Shown: positions 13,201-26,086 of the stretch, piece after piece
Position numbering within the stretch: position 1 is the stretch's first letter
Layout: each line of letters opens with the position of its first letter
From: Glebionis coronaria
Taxonomy: Eukaryota > Streptophyta > Magnoliopsida > Asterales > Asteraceae
Length of the DNA stretch: 64,000 nucleotides
NCBI GenBank assembly: GCA_025667525.1
Contig: CM046877.1
Span: 294,992,364 to 295,056,363 of the forward strand
Reading direction: 5' to 3'
Notes under the pieces: generated by a model
The model's database searches: none
Told to the model about the DNA's origin: nothing
The model's input: the letters and a program-made list of their open reading frames with translations, nothing else
Made by a program: the position numbers and the translations under genes

Positions 13201-14112
13201 TTCGTTTCACGACTGTGATGCTGAAGAATTCTTTAAGGAGGTCGATGAATTTCTTGCTATAGACACAAGTCCCAATATCGAGGAGTTACCTTATAAACAC
13301 TCCTCATTTGAGAATAACGTTTACCACATTCGTGAGGATCTAACTTATCAACGATCCCCACAAAAGAAGGTTTCGTGCTTGATCGTGATCTCTTCGAGAG
13401 AGTTTCTAAAATCATCAAAGAGGGGAATGACAACCCATGGTTTGACAAGCCTATCTATGACGAAGAAATCAATGAGATCGACGTTCATGAAGATGACGAG
13501 TATGTAGACCCCGAGGGGGCGGTGTTCTTTATTGATCGACGTTTTGAGAACTTATATAATCCGCCACCCCCTAACCGCGACTTAAATGTGAGGATTTTTA
13601 GCGCGACTAATTTTCAATTTGACACGCCAAATATTTTCGACATTATCAAATCGGGTTTTCATAAAGAGTTTTTGAACGATGAAAAAGGAAAAGATTTTGA
13701 AAATGTTTTAAAATATTTTTCTACATGTTTAACTCCGTCATCACCGCGTTTTATGAGTGCTACCACCTCGTCTACTCCTTTTGACGATGGTGTGTGTGGT
13801 TTTAGTGTGGGGGAAGCCCCAAATGTTCCCTCCCATTTCTCCACCGAGGACGAGATTTACGATCCCGGAATTGCTTGTAAAGGGAAATCTCGGTCTTCCA
13901 CCGATGCAATAAATGGAAAATCTTTTCGTTTGCTTGGTGTGAGTCTACCTCGAGTAGCTCATTTTAGTGACTTACCCATTGCCCTACCTTTCTACTTCTT
14001 ATCTATTTTCTTCTACCCCATTGGGGTTCATGTTGGAGTGGCGTTGTTTCGTCTTTCATCCGAAAACGAGGACGCTATCTTTGACCCCGGTATACGTTTA
14101 TCGGGTTTTTAA
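10225..14112 (+). pseudogene. gag-protease region of element B, several breaks
   Basis: The start ATG at 10225 opens a 448-residue frame: a basic Arg/Asn-rich N-terminus, a Ty3-type capsid domain (about residues 85-260, with NPHDHIRNF, FPYSLDGAAKDW and DAWDRFKELLRQCPHHGF), a zinc knuckle CTFCGGPHNYYECA (bases 11161-11202) and an Asn/Gln/Gly-rich tail. The frame stops at TGA 11569-11571 where copy A reads CGA. Further damage relative to A: a one-base loss near 11649, TGA at 12327-12329 in the protease core just after ILG, and a one-base loss near 12555. The frameshift near 13357 is shared with A. The retropepsin-like motif DLGAS lies near 12103. The copy cannot make a full gag-protease product as it stands, although the capsid part is whole. 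Confidence 0.88.
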
Positions 14113-15979
14113 AGTACTCCACGTACTTTTGGGCATTGTTTATCATGTAAGCCCCACCAAAAATGACCATACCATGATTATCCCTAAATGATCACATTAA
14201 TGGGGATTCGAGTCGAGCTTTTGACTCGGTTATCAAAAACAAGGTGCCTCGTGGGGGATTCTCATGCTTATCCTTGTAAATATTATCGCTTTCTTAGTTT
14301 AATGTAACGAGGGGACTTGTGCTCTTCCAACCTTTGTTTCGTGGTTGTTTGTGATTGTGATTTATTAGGTTCATCGTCATCATTGAAGCCTCTCGTATTC
14401 GTTTTACGGATTACTCGAGCTTCGATCGTTGCCTTTGGAGATTCCAATATCCGATGATATCCTTTTATGTTCTAACGTTTATCTTATTAGCACAATTCAT
14501 AAACGGCTTTTAGGTTATTCGTTTTACCCTTTCCATGCTCGAGATTAAGCATTCGACTTCGTCTCTAGTATGGGGGTGTTTACACCCCTAGACTCGAAAC
14601 ATTGAGGACAATGTTTAGTTTTAGTATGGGGGGGGGGTGAGTAGATACTTCACCTTGCTTACGTCACCACGCAATCCAATATTCATCTTTTTGCTATCAT
14701 TTTGTTGCAAAATAAGGCTAAAAATGGCCAAATTTTAAATTTTTTTCTAGTTTTTCATAAGTGTTTAAGACACGAATGTAGGTTTTCCGATGGTGAGAAT
14801 AAGAGTAATTTTTGACTCGATCGTGCGTGTTGAGCACTTAGCTTCGATTCCTTAACTTTTTTAGGCTAAGTCTCTTAAATGAGGACGAGAAATGATAGAG
14901 TTATTTATAAGTCTCGTAATCGTCACGATCTCATGTGTAGTAATTATTAGCTTATTCTCCCCACGCTTTTGCATAATAAATTGTTAATAAATATTGATTT
15001 GGCGATTTAGTCACTATTGTTGGTTTCTAATTTGTTTTGATAGCTTCCATGTAATTAAATTGGTAAAACATTAAGGTATCGCCAGCGTCACGGTTTTGAA
15101 GTATTGGCACCCGAATAATCGAAAGCTTCACCTAATAATAAGATTTCAAGTGCTCACCTAAATTAAGCAAAAAATTTGAAGCTCACAAGGCCGAAAAATC
15201 TATGCCCAAATTGAAAGTGAATCAAGCCTTAATCTTCTAAGCTTTAAAGATCCAAAATTCTCTTTAGCGTGAGGATATACGTCTTTGGCTAATAAAACCA
15301 CCGATGAGGCGGATAATAAAAGGCAAGGCAAGACCGAAGTCATAATAAAAGCTTCATGGCGAAGTTGAATAAAAGATGGAGGTAAACCAAAGATAATAAG
15401 GCCCTTCCGTTAGGGGGCGTATAAAAGTCTTGGTAATAAGTCTAATGTTCAAAACCGTTATAAAACCGTGTTTATCGATCCTTCTTGTTGACTTAATTTT
15501 TTGACATCGTTGTCTATTGGGATGAATTATTAATTTAATGATTTTGGTTACACCGTTAAAACTCTATTTTTAGACTTAATCTCTATTCACGCATAAGTCA
15601 ATGATGTATCCTCGTGATCATTATGACATAATAAAATATAAGAGATACCAAGTAGGAATAAGGTAGTTTAGGTTCGTAATTAACACTCATGAGATGTGAT
15701 CGTGTTGCTAACTTATAATAACAATGATCTCGTTACACGCTTAGCATGGAATTGGGTGAAAATCGAGGACGGCGAAATTATTTCTAACGAAGCATTCACG
15801 TGTTCTTGTTCTATGATCCCAAAAGTCACGTTCTCGTGATGAAAACATTACATTATGTCTAAAACACGTGTAGTAGTTTATTTAAGTTTATGTCTTTAAT
15901 AAATGTCATCATAAAATGAATTTTGGAAGTGCTACGATACTTAATTCTAGAATTGCGTGGGGACACGGCAATGGTTTAG
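14113..15979 (+). other. 3' noncoding region of element B
   Basis: Counterpart of 2976-4847. It holds purine-tract motifs near 14566 and 14624 (the G run is 10 here, 15 in A), the ACATTGAGGACAATGT motif at 14599-14614, and the block conserved with element D at about 15592-15750. No pol remnant is visible. Confidence 0.8.
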
Positions 15980-15989
15980 TATGGGGGAG
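15980..15989 (+). promoter_or_regulatory. Polypurine tract of element B
   Basis: TATGGGGGAG abuts the LTR start TGATGAGACT exactly as in copy A. Confidence 0.8.
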
Positions 15990-18900
15990 TGATGAGACTG
16001 TATTTATTCATAGTCTCATCTTCCAAATCGGGCTTAAAACGCTTAAAATATCGTCAAAATACCCAAAAATATGCTTGTGTTTGTTCATTGTGTATTTCAG
16101 GTACGGATATCGTGGATTCACCAAAAGATTACAAGAATAGAGCAAAAACGAACACGGGAAACGAAGCCGCACAAGAAACCGGGCCCAAATATGGAATTTA
16201 CAAAAATGCCCTTGAAGTTTTGAAGATTGGCAACTTTGGTCCCTTAACTTGTGAAGACTTGTCACAAATGACCCTCCACTAATCATTTGTACAAGTTACA
16301 TCCTTGAAGTTTGAAGACATGTGCAAGAATGGCCCTTGAAGATAGTCAAAATTGCATAAATGATCCTTATATTAAGATTGGAAAATACATTGTGCCAATA
16401 TTGAAAACTTATCCAAAGTTTTTACAAAGGAAGAAGGAGTAATGGCTGTTGAAAACTTATATACCATCTTTTTGAAACATCAGGGGGAAACTTGGCAAAA
16501 AATAAACACAAACCCACCACTCCACTTTGGCCACGTCATTTAAACCCACTAAACCTGTTTTATTATTAATTTAACTTTTAAAACCGTATTTTATTAATAA
16601 AAACAGGCGGCAAACACAATGTTTCCCTAAACCAAAATCAAATTCACCCCTGTTCATAATGATGAACCCTAATCTCTCATATTTTATTAACAACGATTGG
16701 GTTTAATTACTTTTCCAGAATACCTATTCATGGCTTATTAAGCAAATCTCCACTCCTAACACCCCACCAGACACAACCATGGACCCCACCATAAGCCCCC
16801 TGCTCACGTCCCTATCCCCCAACCCCAATAAGGAGACCAAATGACTGGTTGGATGCGAATCCTTGGTCCCTACTCTTCAACAAACGGATGAGATCAAGTC
16901 TTGCAAGCTGGCAACTCACATATCCCTGCAAATTCACATGAGTCCACTTTTTTGACCAAGATCCTTCAAGGGCAAGACTGGAAATTCCAAAACTAGGGTT
17001 TTAGTTTTTTTCATCTATGTATTATTTTATTCCTACTTTCTAGATTCTTCCTAGCACATGTATATAAGGGTTCGCCTGTGAACCCTTTTTGTTTGTTCCA
17101 GCTCTTTTTGTAAAAACCTTTAATTTTAATGAAAGTTCAAATTTTAGTTTTGTAAAATTGCTGAGTTCCACTTTTCTTTTATTGTTCTAGTGTAAACCTT
17201 TACTTGTTTTGCAATTCTAGTTAATTTTTATCAAAAGCAACCTTTGGGTTCAAGGATACTTGGCCAAAAGTCGTTTTCCATCATAGCTTATAGGAGCTTA
17301 TGAGGTTACTTGGTTGACACCTAAGTAATTCTAATAAGCTCATACAAGCTATATAGTTTCTACTGGTAACAAATTTTTTTTTATCAAGTCACTGAATTTG
17401 AAAAGTTGGAATTCAAATTTTCATTATTTATTTTTGGGTACTCACTGTTTCAATAAGCCACCATAAGCTCCTTGACAAAGAGCTTATGACAGCTTATTGA
17501 GGCTTGGATTTTTGTTATTGTTTGCCTTGCTTTCATAAGGTTCAAGAAGGTGAGTTTTTGTTGAAGATATAATAGGTCTCTACCTATGGTTCACTGGTTT
17601 GCATAAAACTTCACCATCCTAGCCATAATTCTTAGACACCCTGCTGGCGGCATCAACCACACATCTCTTGGCCTGAAATGGTCTTGACAATGTAAGGTTT
17701 CGAACTCCCTAAGTGTTCAAGTTTATTTGCGTTATATGGTAGTTGATTTATCAAACATTTGTGTATGCTCAGTTTAGTAGCGTAGATGCTCCATTCATGT
17801 TCTTAGTTGATGATTATTGATCCTTTCATGATCATTTATGTGTTTATGCATGTTCAAGCTGTTATAGTTAGGTTTGGTATCGATTTGTGTGTAAATTGTT
17901 TGAAAAAATCTCATTTTAAGTTAGTTAAGGGCTGTTTGGATTTGTGAATGCTTTGGGGATGGGTGACACATACTTGTTGAATAATAGATCTAGGCATGGT
18001 TCTTTAGTGTTTTTAAGTTAAATTCAATAGTTGGATTGAGGTTTACTAGTTGAGTTAGTAGTTTGTGTAAGCAAGTTCTACTTGAAAACTGCAAGACACC
18101 CACAGTACAGTAGGTTCTTTATCCTTTATTCTAGTCTCCAAATCTTGTTTACTTTATTAGATTTTAGATAGGTCTAAGGCTGTAAGCCATTGTCTTATGA
18201 GTTAGTAGGCTAAAAATCCAGGTTTGAGTGACCAAATCTCACAAACTGGTGGTCAAGGAGTGCAGCAAAATCATATTTCTGCCCACCTGTGCACATCAGC
18301 CACTATCTAGGTATCAATCTTTGGTTTTAGTGCTTAAATTTTGAAACACTATTAGATTATAGGGTAGTCTTGTTACCAATTAGCTTGTACTTGGTGATTA
18401 GGAGCTTTTTGGTAGCTAAAACTAGCATTTAGCTCACTGTATTGCACTTAGACCCCCCATTTTAGTATAACAGTGAGTGTGTTCTCTTGTTTTGTGCAGG
18501 TGTTAAGGAAGCAGTAAGCAATATTCTCCTTCCGGTTCTATTTTCTGTTTCGTTGAAGACATTTGTTACCCCGGTTCAGTTGTTGAACCACAACGGGGCT
18601 CTCTACACATCCTATAGTTCTAACCATCCAGAAAGCTTCTTGAAAGCTGGTGGCATCCACCTCTTAAAAGGTGTGAACTCCCTTTCAATTTTTCTTCTTG
18701 AGAAATTATGTGCTATGTGGATTGTATGGTCTTTGGGGTGAAATCTGTTTGCTAAATGTTAAGTTCCAGTTAAATTGTTCTTCCAGTTGTGTTTTCTGCT
18801 AGAGTTTAGTATGATAGGATAGGTTTTAATTTGTTTGGTGTTATTAAGTAGCCTAATCTTTGTGAAATTTGTCAAGATTTCAGTTAAAGGAGTGTTTGGA

Positions 18901-20529
18901 TTTGGGTTTTAAAGTGAATCTTTGACAGACTTTTGTGTTAAAATCCACTCTAACATACTTAATTGGCTATAAAAGGATGATATCAGTAGTTAGCATTAAG
19001 TATTGTAGGATTTTAGAGTAAAGTGCACTTCATTGTTGTCTATAAATAGCCTAAAAATCAGTAATACATCTTACAGCAAGCTTTAACCAGTTTGTTTCAG
19101 TTTTTTTTGTCATACATCTTTGAAATCTGTTTGAACTAGTAGTAATTTAGGGTTAGGACTTGGTTAGTAGAGACTTGGTAGCATTTTGACCAAGTTTTGG
19201 TTCATTTAAATTGGACTTTTGACCCAACAGATCAGCAATACTACCCCAGACCCACTTTTACTATTACAGTGACTGTTTTGGCCTCGTTTTGTGTGCACTT
19301 TGTGACTAAGCTGTGTGTTTTTTCACTTATACTTGACTCCTCACACTCCACTGAGTGTGAGGGTGCCCTTGTTGCTATTGAAATCCAAGAAACAAGCTTG
19401 AAATCAAGCAGACCCGTTTTTCTCTTTGAAAACAGTGGGAACTCATTCCCACTGCTAGAGTGTAAGTTCCCACTGCTACACTAAAAGACATAAACCAACT
19501 AAGTGTCACTATCAGATTTCTTGTTTTTTTTGTCTTTAGTGACTGAAAATAGGAATTAGGACCTGAAACTTTTTTCATTATTTTTCTTATTTAATTCTTG
19601 ATTTTTCTGTTTAATTAGTTTTTATTTTACTGTTCATTTTATATTTTTTAGATTAAATTGCTATTTTTAATTACTTTTTATTATTCTGTTAGTGCAGAAA
19701 AGTAATATTTTTCAGATTTAAAATTTTTCTTAGATTTAGAAAATCATTTTAAGATTTTTAGTTTAAAAATATTTCACTGTTCACCTTTTAATTATTTTTT
19801 ATAATTAATTTAGTTTAATTAGGGTTTAATTCTTAATCAGTTTTGTCTTTTAGTGCAAAATATTATTGTTTTCAACTTTTTAAATTTTTCTAATGTTTAG
19901 TAATATAAATTAGGATTTTTCAAGAAGTCAAATTATTTTTAGCATTATTTTATTATTTTTAATCATTATTTTATTTTAAAAATTGTTTTTAGTGTTTTAA
20001 AAATAGAAAAATAGTTTTAAAAATTTAGGAAAAATACTTTTTAGTCTTTAAATAATATAAGTGAGTTATTAGTTCAATAAATTAATATTTTGGACATTTT
20101 GTTAATTATATTTAATTTTAGGGCTTTAATTAGCATTAAAAATTGAATATTTAATTAATAAAAGGTTTTAAAATATATTTGTTGGATTTTTATTCTTATT
20201 TATATTATTTTAGACTTAGTTTAAGCTTTTAATTAATTTTTAGGTTTAATTTTTAATTTTGTCGCGTTTTACGTATTTACGTTCGCGTTTTACGTCAACG
20301 TCGTAGTTTAAATCGTAGTCGTAGCTCGTCTTTACGTTTTCTCTTCTCAACCAAAAACGTCACTAATCCAAACTTGATTTCATATATATTGGTACATTAA
20401 TCCACACACCTCCTTCGAGAACGAACCCGCATTTATTCGACTTGTCAGTTTTCCTAAATCGTCGAGTTTAATACTTGCCGCACTTATACTCGTCTTTCCT
20501 AAGACTTGTATACAAAAATACAACTATCA
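15990..20529 (+). repeat. Right (3') LTR of element B (4540 bp)
   Basis: Nearly identical to 4858-9376. The main length difference is a 21-base insertion at about 20274-20294 that duplicates the CGCGTTTTACG segment near the 3' end. After the terminal CTATCA the sequence passes directly into CATAACAAATG, which belongs to the LTR of element C (compare 37375). Confidence 0.9.
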
Positions 20530-20681
20530 CATAACAAATGTTATTCAACGATTTAAACGATTGTACTAATTCAATGATTACATCAATTGTATTTCAAAAA
20601 TCATATAATTATGATTTGTGCTTTGTAAGCTATTTGCTCATCGATCCACCACTGTGATACCCGCTTTATTGGGGTGTTACA
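20530..20681 (+). repeat. Right end of the 5' LTR of element C
   Basis: 152 bases ending GGGGTGTTACA. It is a same-length match to 37375-37526. It was separated from the rest of its LTR by the A/B insertion. Confidence 0.88.
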
Positions 20682-20686
20682 GAGAA

Positions 20687-20698
20687 TGGTATCAGAGC
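20687..20698 (+). promoter_or_regulatory. Primer-binding site, initiator tRNA-Met type (element C)
   Basis: TGGTATCAGAGC lies five bases after the LTR end, the classical match to the 3' end of initiator tRNA-Met. Confidence 0.88.
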
Positions 20699-23450
20699 TT
20701 TAGTTATAGTGAACCAGATTAATTTTTAAATAAAATAAGAATAAAATACTTTTCTTTTATTTAAAACTGAACTATAACTTTATAAAAATCTTTTGGGGAT
20801 TTTTTATTGGGACATACTTAGAGGGCATATAGCATAGAGAGCATGCATAACTATATGATTTAAGTGCGCATTCCTTATTCTATGCATTTGTAATTGTTGA
20901 TTGTATTAGATGCTAACTTGTACGTATTTACGTATTATAACTATTTAATATTTATTATAGAAATATTAAATACTCAAGTTACTTAATAAAACAAATAAAG
21001 ATGCCATGTTAGTAGGGAGCTTTATACTAAAGATGTTCCATCTCGATATTACGTTTTGACTGAGTGGTTGGGTTTACGATTTAAAGTGCCCTCGCTCCTC
21101 AAACGTTTATAGAATGGCTTATGAAGTATGATGGCCCGAACAATGCATTATAACCACGAACAATCTAATACATAGCAAACACATGGAAATATTTAAATGG
21201 AAATTTAAATAAAAACTTTGGAAACATTAGAAATCTAACAGAATCTTTAGAACCCATTAGAAAATCTAAGAAGATTTTTAAGTCTCTAAAAATCTAAAAT
21301 AGATCTATCTATTTTACTCAATCTTGGAAAATCTAAATTGATTTTTATAAAAATCTAACTGAATAATATGCGTCTTGCAAAATCTTGGAGGAAATCTAAA
21401 CTAGATTTTTATAAATCTTTAGTAAACCTAATCAGATTTTATAAATATTGAAAAATCTAATAAAATGTTAGGGAAAAATCTAAAATTTGATTTTATAAAT
21501 CTTCTTTGGAGATCTTGAATTAACCTTTAAGAACTAATAAGCTTGTAAGGTTTCATAAACTTCACACCTAGATAAATAGTTAAGTATTATTAACAGACTA
21601 GTTAAGCCAATACAATATAGCCGAACCATTAACTAAGCCCATTCGGCTATCCAATGCCTAGTAAGCCCACTTAGCAAACCTTGAATTATTAATGGATTAA
21701 AATATGTTTAGGCCCATTAGGAAGCCTATTAGGCCCATTAAGAGATCCTTAGCTCAAAAAAATTGTTAATGGATCTTGTAAGTTTAATAAGGGTTTGGGA
21801 AGCCCATTAACCCTTTTTGGCACATTTCATAAGTCCACTTAGTGATGTTATACTTGAATAAGTTTTTATACCATAAATAACTTATAAAAACTTTTAGACT
21901 AAGAATGTTAGTTTATAAGACTTATGGATTAAAACCATGACATTTGAAACTTGTCTTGATAAAACAGAAATTACAAGGACTAATATTGTAAATATTTGAA
22001 AGTGTAGGGATTAATAAATTCCATTCGTGACTTATTAGACCCTAAGGATCATTTTGTAAATTCTTGGAAGTTAAACTGTCATTTTATGACTCTAAGGACT
22101 AATGATGTAATTAGCCGAAACATTTAGAAGCCCTAAGGATTATTTCGCCACTTATTGGAAGTTATGAAACCTAATGTTAAATAGAGGGACTATTTTCACC
22201 ATCCTCCGAAAATACTAGAAACCCTATGGACTAAAGCCGTTAAGAACCGGAAAGTGTACATTTGGTAAAGTATGGAGGTACTTGTTTTGCCAATAACTGA
22301 AACTTAAGCAAACCCTAGAACCTTTATTTCATTTAATGTGTTAAAACTTGGGTATACTATCTTTACATATTTATTTGATGAATAGGAACCGGTTAGTCTA
22401 TTTTGACTACTAGGATAACTGACGGACCACTTAATAAAAACGGATTTACATCAAACATACAATTTGGAATATTTAACAACAGACTAGGGAGCATTATCTC
22501 ATGTACTACTTTTTATTAAATGTTTGACTTGTTGTTATGTGTATATATATATACCTTATTAGAAGGAAATAGATGATATAATGCCTATGCTTATGATTGT
22601 AATATATTATTATATTATATTATACATATAAACCCCTTGTTTGATGCGTACTCTCACGCACGTTATCGCGCGTCAACATGTATTTTCTCTCGTTTATGAT
22701 TTTGTACGTATACCTACGGAACACGACTTATTAACGACTCATATACCTTTACTTTTAATAATATCATGAGGTATTGTTTGGATAAATTTGCATCTTTAAA
22801 TGATGTGGTGGGACCCAAAATCAAGGTACTTATGATCCTATATTTTACATATGGGACCTGAGACTCTTGATCCTAAGTTAATTATGATTACGTCTTTAGA
22901 CGGAATGGGACGTCTAAAGGTGAAATCATAAGCCACCGGACCAGAATTTTACTTATAAAATTCGTATCACGGTGGAATGGGACGCCCGAAGACGAAAGTT
23001 ATAACTAAACGGGCTGTAAAGTATCTTAATAATATCTATTATCTTAGATGTTATATTTATCCTAAATAATAAGACTTGCCGGGAATATTTAGGTAAGGTG
23101 GGCTATGAAATCGTTACTGAAACGAGTAAGGATGCTTGTTCGTTTGAATAAAGAAATCATAGGTCACCGAATGGAGTTATAAATTTCACCTTACATGGAT
23201 AAGTACGCTTATCGATCTAAATAGAAATCTATAATCACATGGGCTTAAATATATTCGACATGACTCATTATTGATATTATTTTATATATATAACCAGCTA
23301 TGTAACGTATCCCTCCTTGACTCGCGATTTCCTCCAGTAATATCTTGTCGTTATTACATCATCATCATCTAGAAACCTAAGGAAGATTAGTATTCATCTC
23401 TTTTGGATCATAGCATTGTGCTCTTGATTTTTGGTTTATCCTTAACCTAA
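20699..23450 (+). other. Degraded 5' internal region of element C
   Basis: 2.7 kb without a credible coding frame, AT-rich. It contains phrases such as repeated AAATCTAA runs (21200-21500), repeated GGCCCATTA/AGCCCATT phrases (21600-21800) and two copies of a GGGACG(T/C)C...GAAATCATAAGCCACC-like phrase (22905-23010). These resemble LTR sequence more than coding sequence, so an older nested LTR may be hidden here. I could not set its ends. Confidence 0.4.
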
Positions 23451-23457
23451 ATATCAC

Positions 23458-23700
23458 TTCCGCTGCAGTTGACCCCGTTGGGAGTGTCCACTTTTCGCTG
23501 CATTCGACCCCTTTTGAGGGTGTCCACTTCCGTTGCATTTGACACCTTTGGGAGTGTCCATTTCTGCTGCATTTGAATCTTTTGAGGGTGCCTAATTTCC
23601 GCTGCATCTGACCCCTTTCAGGGAGAATTCTTTTCCGCTGCATTTTGAACCCTTTTCAGGAGTTCCCACTTCCGTTTCATTTGAACCCTTTGGGGTGTCA
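23458..23700 (+). repeat. Degenerate tandem repeat, about 35-40 bp unit
   Basis: Six to seven imperfect copies of a unit with the core CCGCTGCATTTGACCCCTTT followed by a GGGAGTGTCCACTT-like tail. The last unit runs into GGGGTGTCACAG, which resembles an LTR end. Confidence 0.75.
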
Positions 23701-23710
23701 CAGAAAAGAA

Positions 23711-23890
23711 AGCCGGTTCATCTGCCATGGAGAAATGAAACTTCGATCATTCGAGGTGATGGTAACAGACTGTTTGACACTAGACATAGTGTCATCTCTT
23801 GTACCGAAGACCAGAAATACTTGGTAAGAGGAGGCCCAATCTTCTAAACTCGCATTTCTCAAATCGACGAGAAAGACAAACCCAAGCATA
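23711..23890 (+). pseudogene. Chromovirus pol fragment (protease to reverse-transcriptase linker)
   Basis: One frame reads about 60 residues containing LPWRNETSIIRGDGN and VISCTEDQKYLVRGGPIF, followed by a TAA and then RISQIDEKDKPK. This resembles the stretch just downstream of the protease in plant Tekay-type chromoviruses, where an ISCxKxQKY motif is common. The reverse transcriptase that should follow is missing. The match is from memory of the family, so the subfamily is uncertain; a gypsy pol relic is likely. Confidence 0.6.
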
Positions 23891-23899
23891 AAAGACATG

Positions 23900-25520
23900 C
23901 CCAACTCTCAATGGGTGTATTTTGTAGGGTTATGTTTGTCATCACCCAAAAAGCGTTATTTGATGTCCAATACTCTGTTGGACTATCTTTTCCTCTTCGG
24001 ATCCAATTAGTTCGACAATACCATTGTCCAACAAGCCTTGAAATGAATGACTTCCTCCTTTTAGAAGTCGAAATTTGTGCAATTTTTGGAACCACCAACA
24101 GTAGATGCATGACCCTTTCAGCATCTCACTAGGGATGCACACTTCTTTATTCTTGGTATTTTCTTTGATTTCCATCATTTGAAGTACTTCTTCTCTATGC
24201 AACTTATGCCCCAACTCAGCCACAAATGAAGCAGATTCTTTGTAACTTCCTACCCAAGAAACACCAACAAAAATCTTAGCCATCTCGCCGAGGGAAGCTT
24301 TGGTGTCAAACTAATGTTTGCTTTCCACAGATTATAAGTATATCGGGAAGCCCTTCGCGTGAAAATTGTTGACGCAAAAGCGGTACCAGCCAAAACTATA
24401 TTTCTAACTCGAGATAGCATAAGCTTATTAGAGTTTAATAGACTTAAAAATCTCTTGAAGAACTAGTAGAAACATTAATGAACTGTTATCTACGCTCATC
24501 AAGACACATTGGGGCCCCGGAGGCACGTCTAAGAAAAACCAAGACTTAAGACAAGTTTGTCCTAGTCAACCCAACCTTGTAAACTTAAAACTTGAGTTCA
24601 CAAGATTACCCGCTCAAGAAAAAGTACTCTCACATGTTCCTTGAACAAGTAACTTCATTTTTAGCTTCGAGAACGAAACTAAAATAACGAATAGGTGGTG
24701 TAAAACCCCTAAAAATTTGGGTTTCTACACACGTCACCAACTTCATTAACGTTAACATTCATCGTACTATATTGTAATAAACTACCTTTACAATGTATCA
24801 TCACAAGACTTACTGTGATTTGGCGAATGATTTCTTAAACTTCTAAGTGACTCGTGAATTGTGCATGATAGCTTGAATACAACCCAAAAGCTTATCATGG
24901 TAAACAAAAGATCTAGTACATCTACTCAAATCCTGCCCAGCAGGTCTGCTAGATAGGGTTGGTACTGGTAGGGCTGATAAGGCTGCAGGTGCCGACAGGG
25001 TACTCTGCAATACCTCTATAAGCCAATCAGGACTCCTTAAGCAAACTGAGTGCAATCAGCAACTGGGACCGCAGTCTGCCAACGACTCCTCGAAGGTAGG
25101 CGGTCTCTGCTGTCACTCCATCATGATGAACAGCTGCAAGATCAAAGAAAGTGGACAAGAACTGCCCTTGTGCAGTAGGAGAAGTGTGGGTCTTATGCTG
25201 AAGGCCCCCTCCAAGGTGTGATTATGCCAATGGAGGCAGTAGTTCTCCTCCAACAACCACTGCAAGGCCTCGTGGCCCAATAACCTCGTGCTATCTGGGT
25301 ATTTACCCATATGTTCCAAGAGAGAGGGAGTCTATGCGCTCATGCATGGCAGTGTACTCCACCTGGCCTGCTATCAACAGGCTCTGGGCGTTCGTCATGT
25401 TCTGCTCCTGGCTCATGGCCAAAGCAGCAATCCAAACTTGAACAAGATCAACATGTCCAGTTTCGGAACCATCTCTGACCTTAAATTCTGGCTTGTAGGT
25501 TTCTAGATGAACATCAATCG
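23900..25520 (-). other. Unrecognised, coding-like fragments, mainly on the minus strand
   Basis: Several frames of 60-113 residues are open on the minus strand (for example 23942-24283 and 24843-25055). A stretch read right to left from about 25470 to 25320 gives peptide text such as NMTNAQSLLIAG and YTAMHERIDSLSLG. I do not recognise any family. They may be antisense retroelement gag pieces or captured sequence inside element C. Confidence 0.3.
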
Positions 25521-26064
25521 TCGTTAGCTTAACCAGCTAAATGCAGTTAACCCTACCTCGACTTTTCCTAATTGACAACCTCCTAGAGTGTCCTCTCTAA
25601 ATTGTCATTTTTTTTCTGAGAACATCTACCGCTTTGTCAAATTGACGACCACACTTTCGGATAATTCTGTCCATCCGTGATTGTTGGCAGCATCCAAATA
25701 CTGCTCAATCGGATGTATATGCACGACCCGGATAAAGATCTCTTTGCATTGCTTTCTGTTCATCCGTAATGGTAGCATCACTCAGATACTGCCCGATCGG
25801 ACTTATAGAACAATCTGAATAAATATCTCTTTACATTATTGGCACCATTCGTTTCTAAACATGTCTAAGACGAACCCTTAAGAGCTATAACATCTATGCC
25901 CTAACAGATGACAAAGTTTTTAATAGCTTCGAGGACGAAGCTAAAATAACGGGGCAGTGCTGTAAAATCCATGATTTTACCATGAGAAAAATGTAATAAA
26001 AGTCTACTCAATAATCCTAGATCATTTCTCAACCTAGTAATAGTAATCGAGTTTCGAGGACGAA
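24666..26064 (+). other. Three successive pre-LTR signatures of chromovirus type
   Basis: The motif TTCGAGGACGAA, common just before the 3' LTR of plant chromoviruses, occurs at 24666 (as TTCGAGAACGAA), 25928 and 26053. Each is followed within about 20-35 bases by an LTR-start-like TGTAA: TGTAAAACCCC at 24699, TGTAAAATCC at 25961 and TGTAATACCCG at 26087. Only the last opens the 3' LTR of element C; the other two look like truncated older ends. Confidence 0.6.
25660..25860 (+). repeat. Diverged tandem duplication, about 100 bp unit
   Basis: Two units share the order TTCTGTCCATCCGT, a GCATC phrase, ATACTGCTCAATCGGA and ATCTCTTTGCATT with many substitutions. No coding content is recognised. 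Confidence 0.5.
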
Positions 26065-26086
26065 ACTCAAGGTGGCATGTGGATGG

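Larger units (their letters stand above)
1..20529 (+). mobile_element. Tandem Athila-like Ty3/gypsy array (copies A and B sharing one LTR)
   Basis: The order is internal region A (cut by the window edge), LTR 4858-9376, internal region B 9377-15989, LTR 15990-20529. The middle LTR has a polypurine tract directly before it and a primer-binding site directly after it, so it closes A and opens B. Bases 1-9376 align with roughly 11141-20529 almost base for base. Athila-like placement rests on the gag type and a primer site complementary to tRNA-Asp. The array shows gag and a retropepsin-like domain only. The right end (ending CTATCA) abuts bases that continue element C, so the array inserted into the LTR of C; the left junction lies outside the window. 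Unequal recombination between LTRs of neighbouring or sister copies is the simplest origin. Confidence 0.88.

Noticed and set aside
23942..24283. Minus-strand 113-residue frame as a reverse-transcriptase fragment
   Set aside because: No YxDD box or other reverse-transcriptase motif is visible; left as unrecognised.
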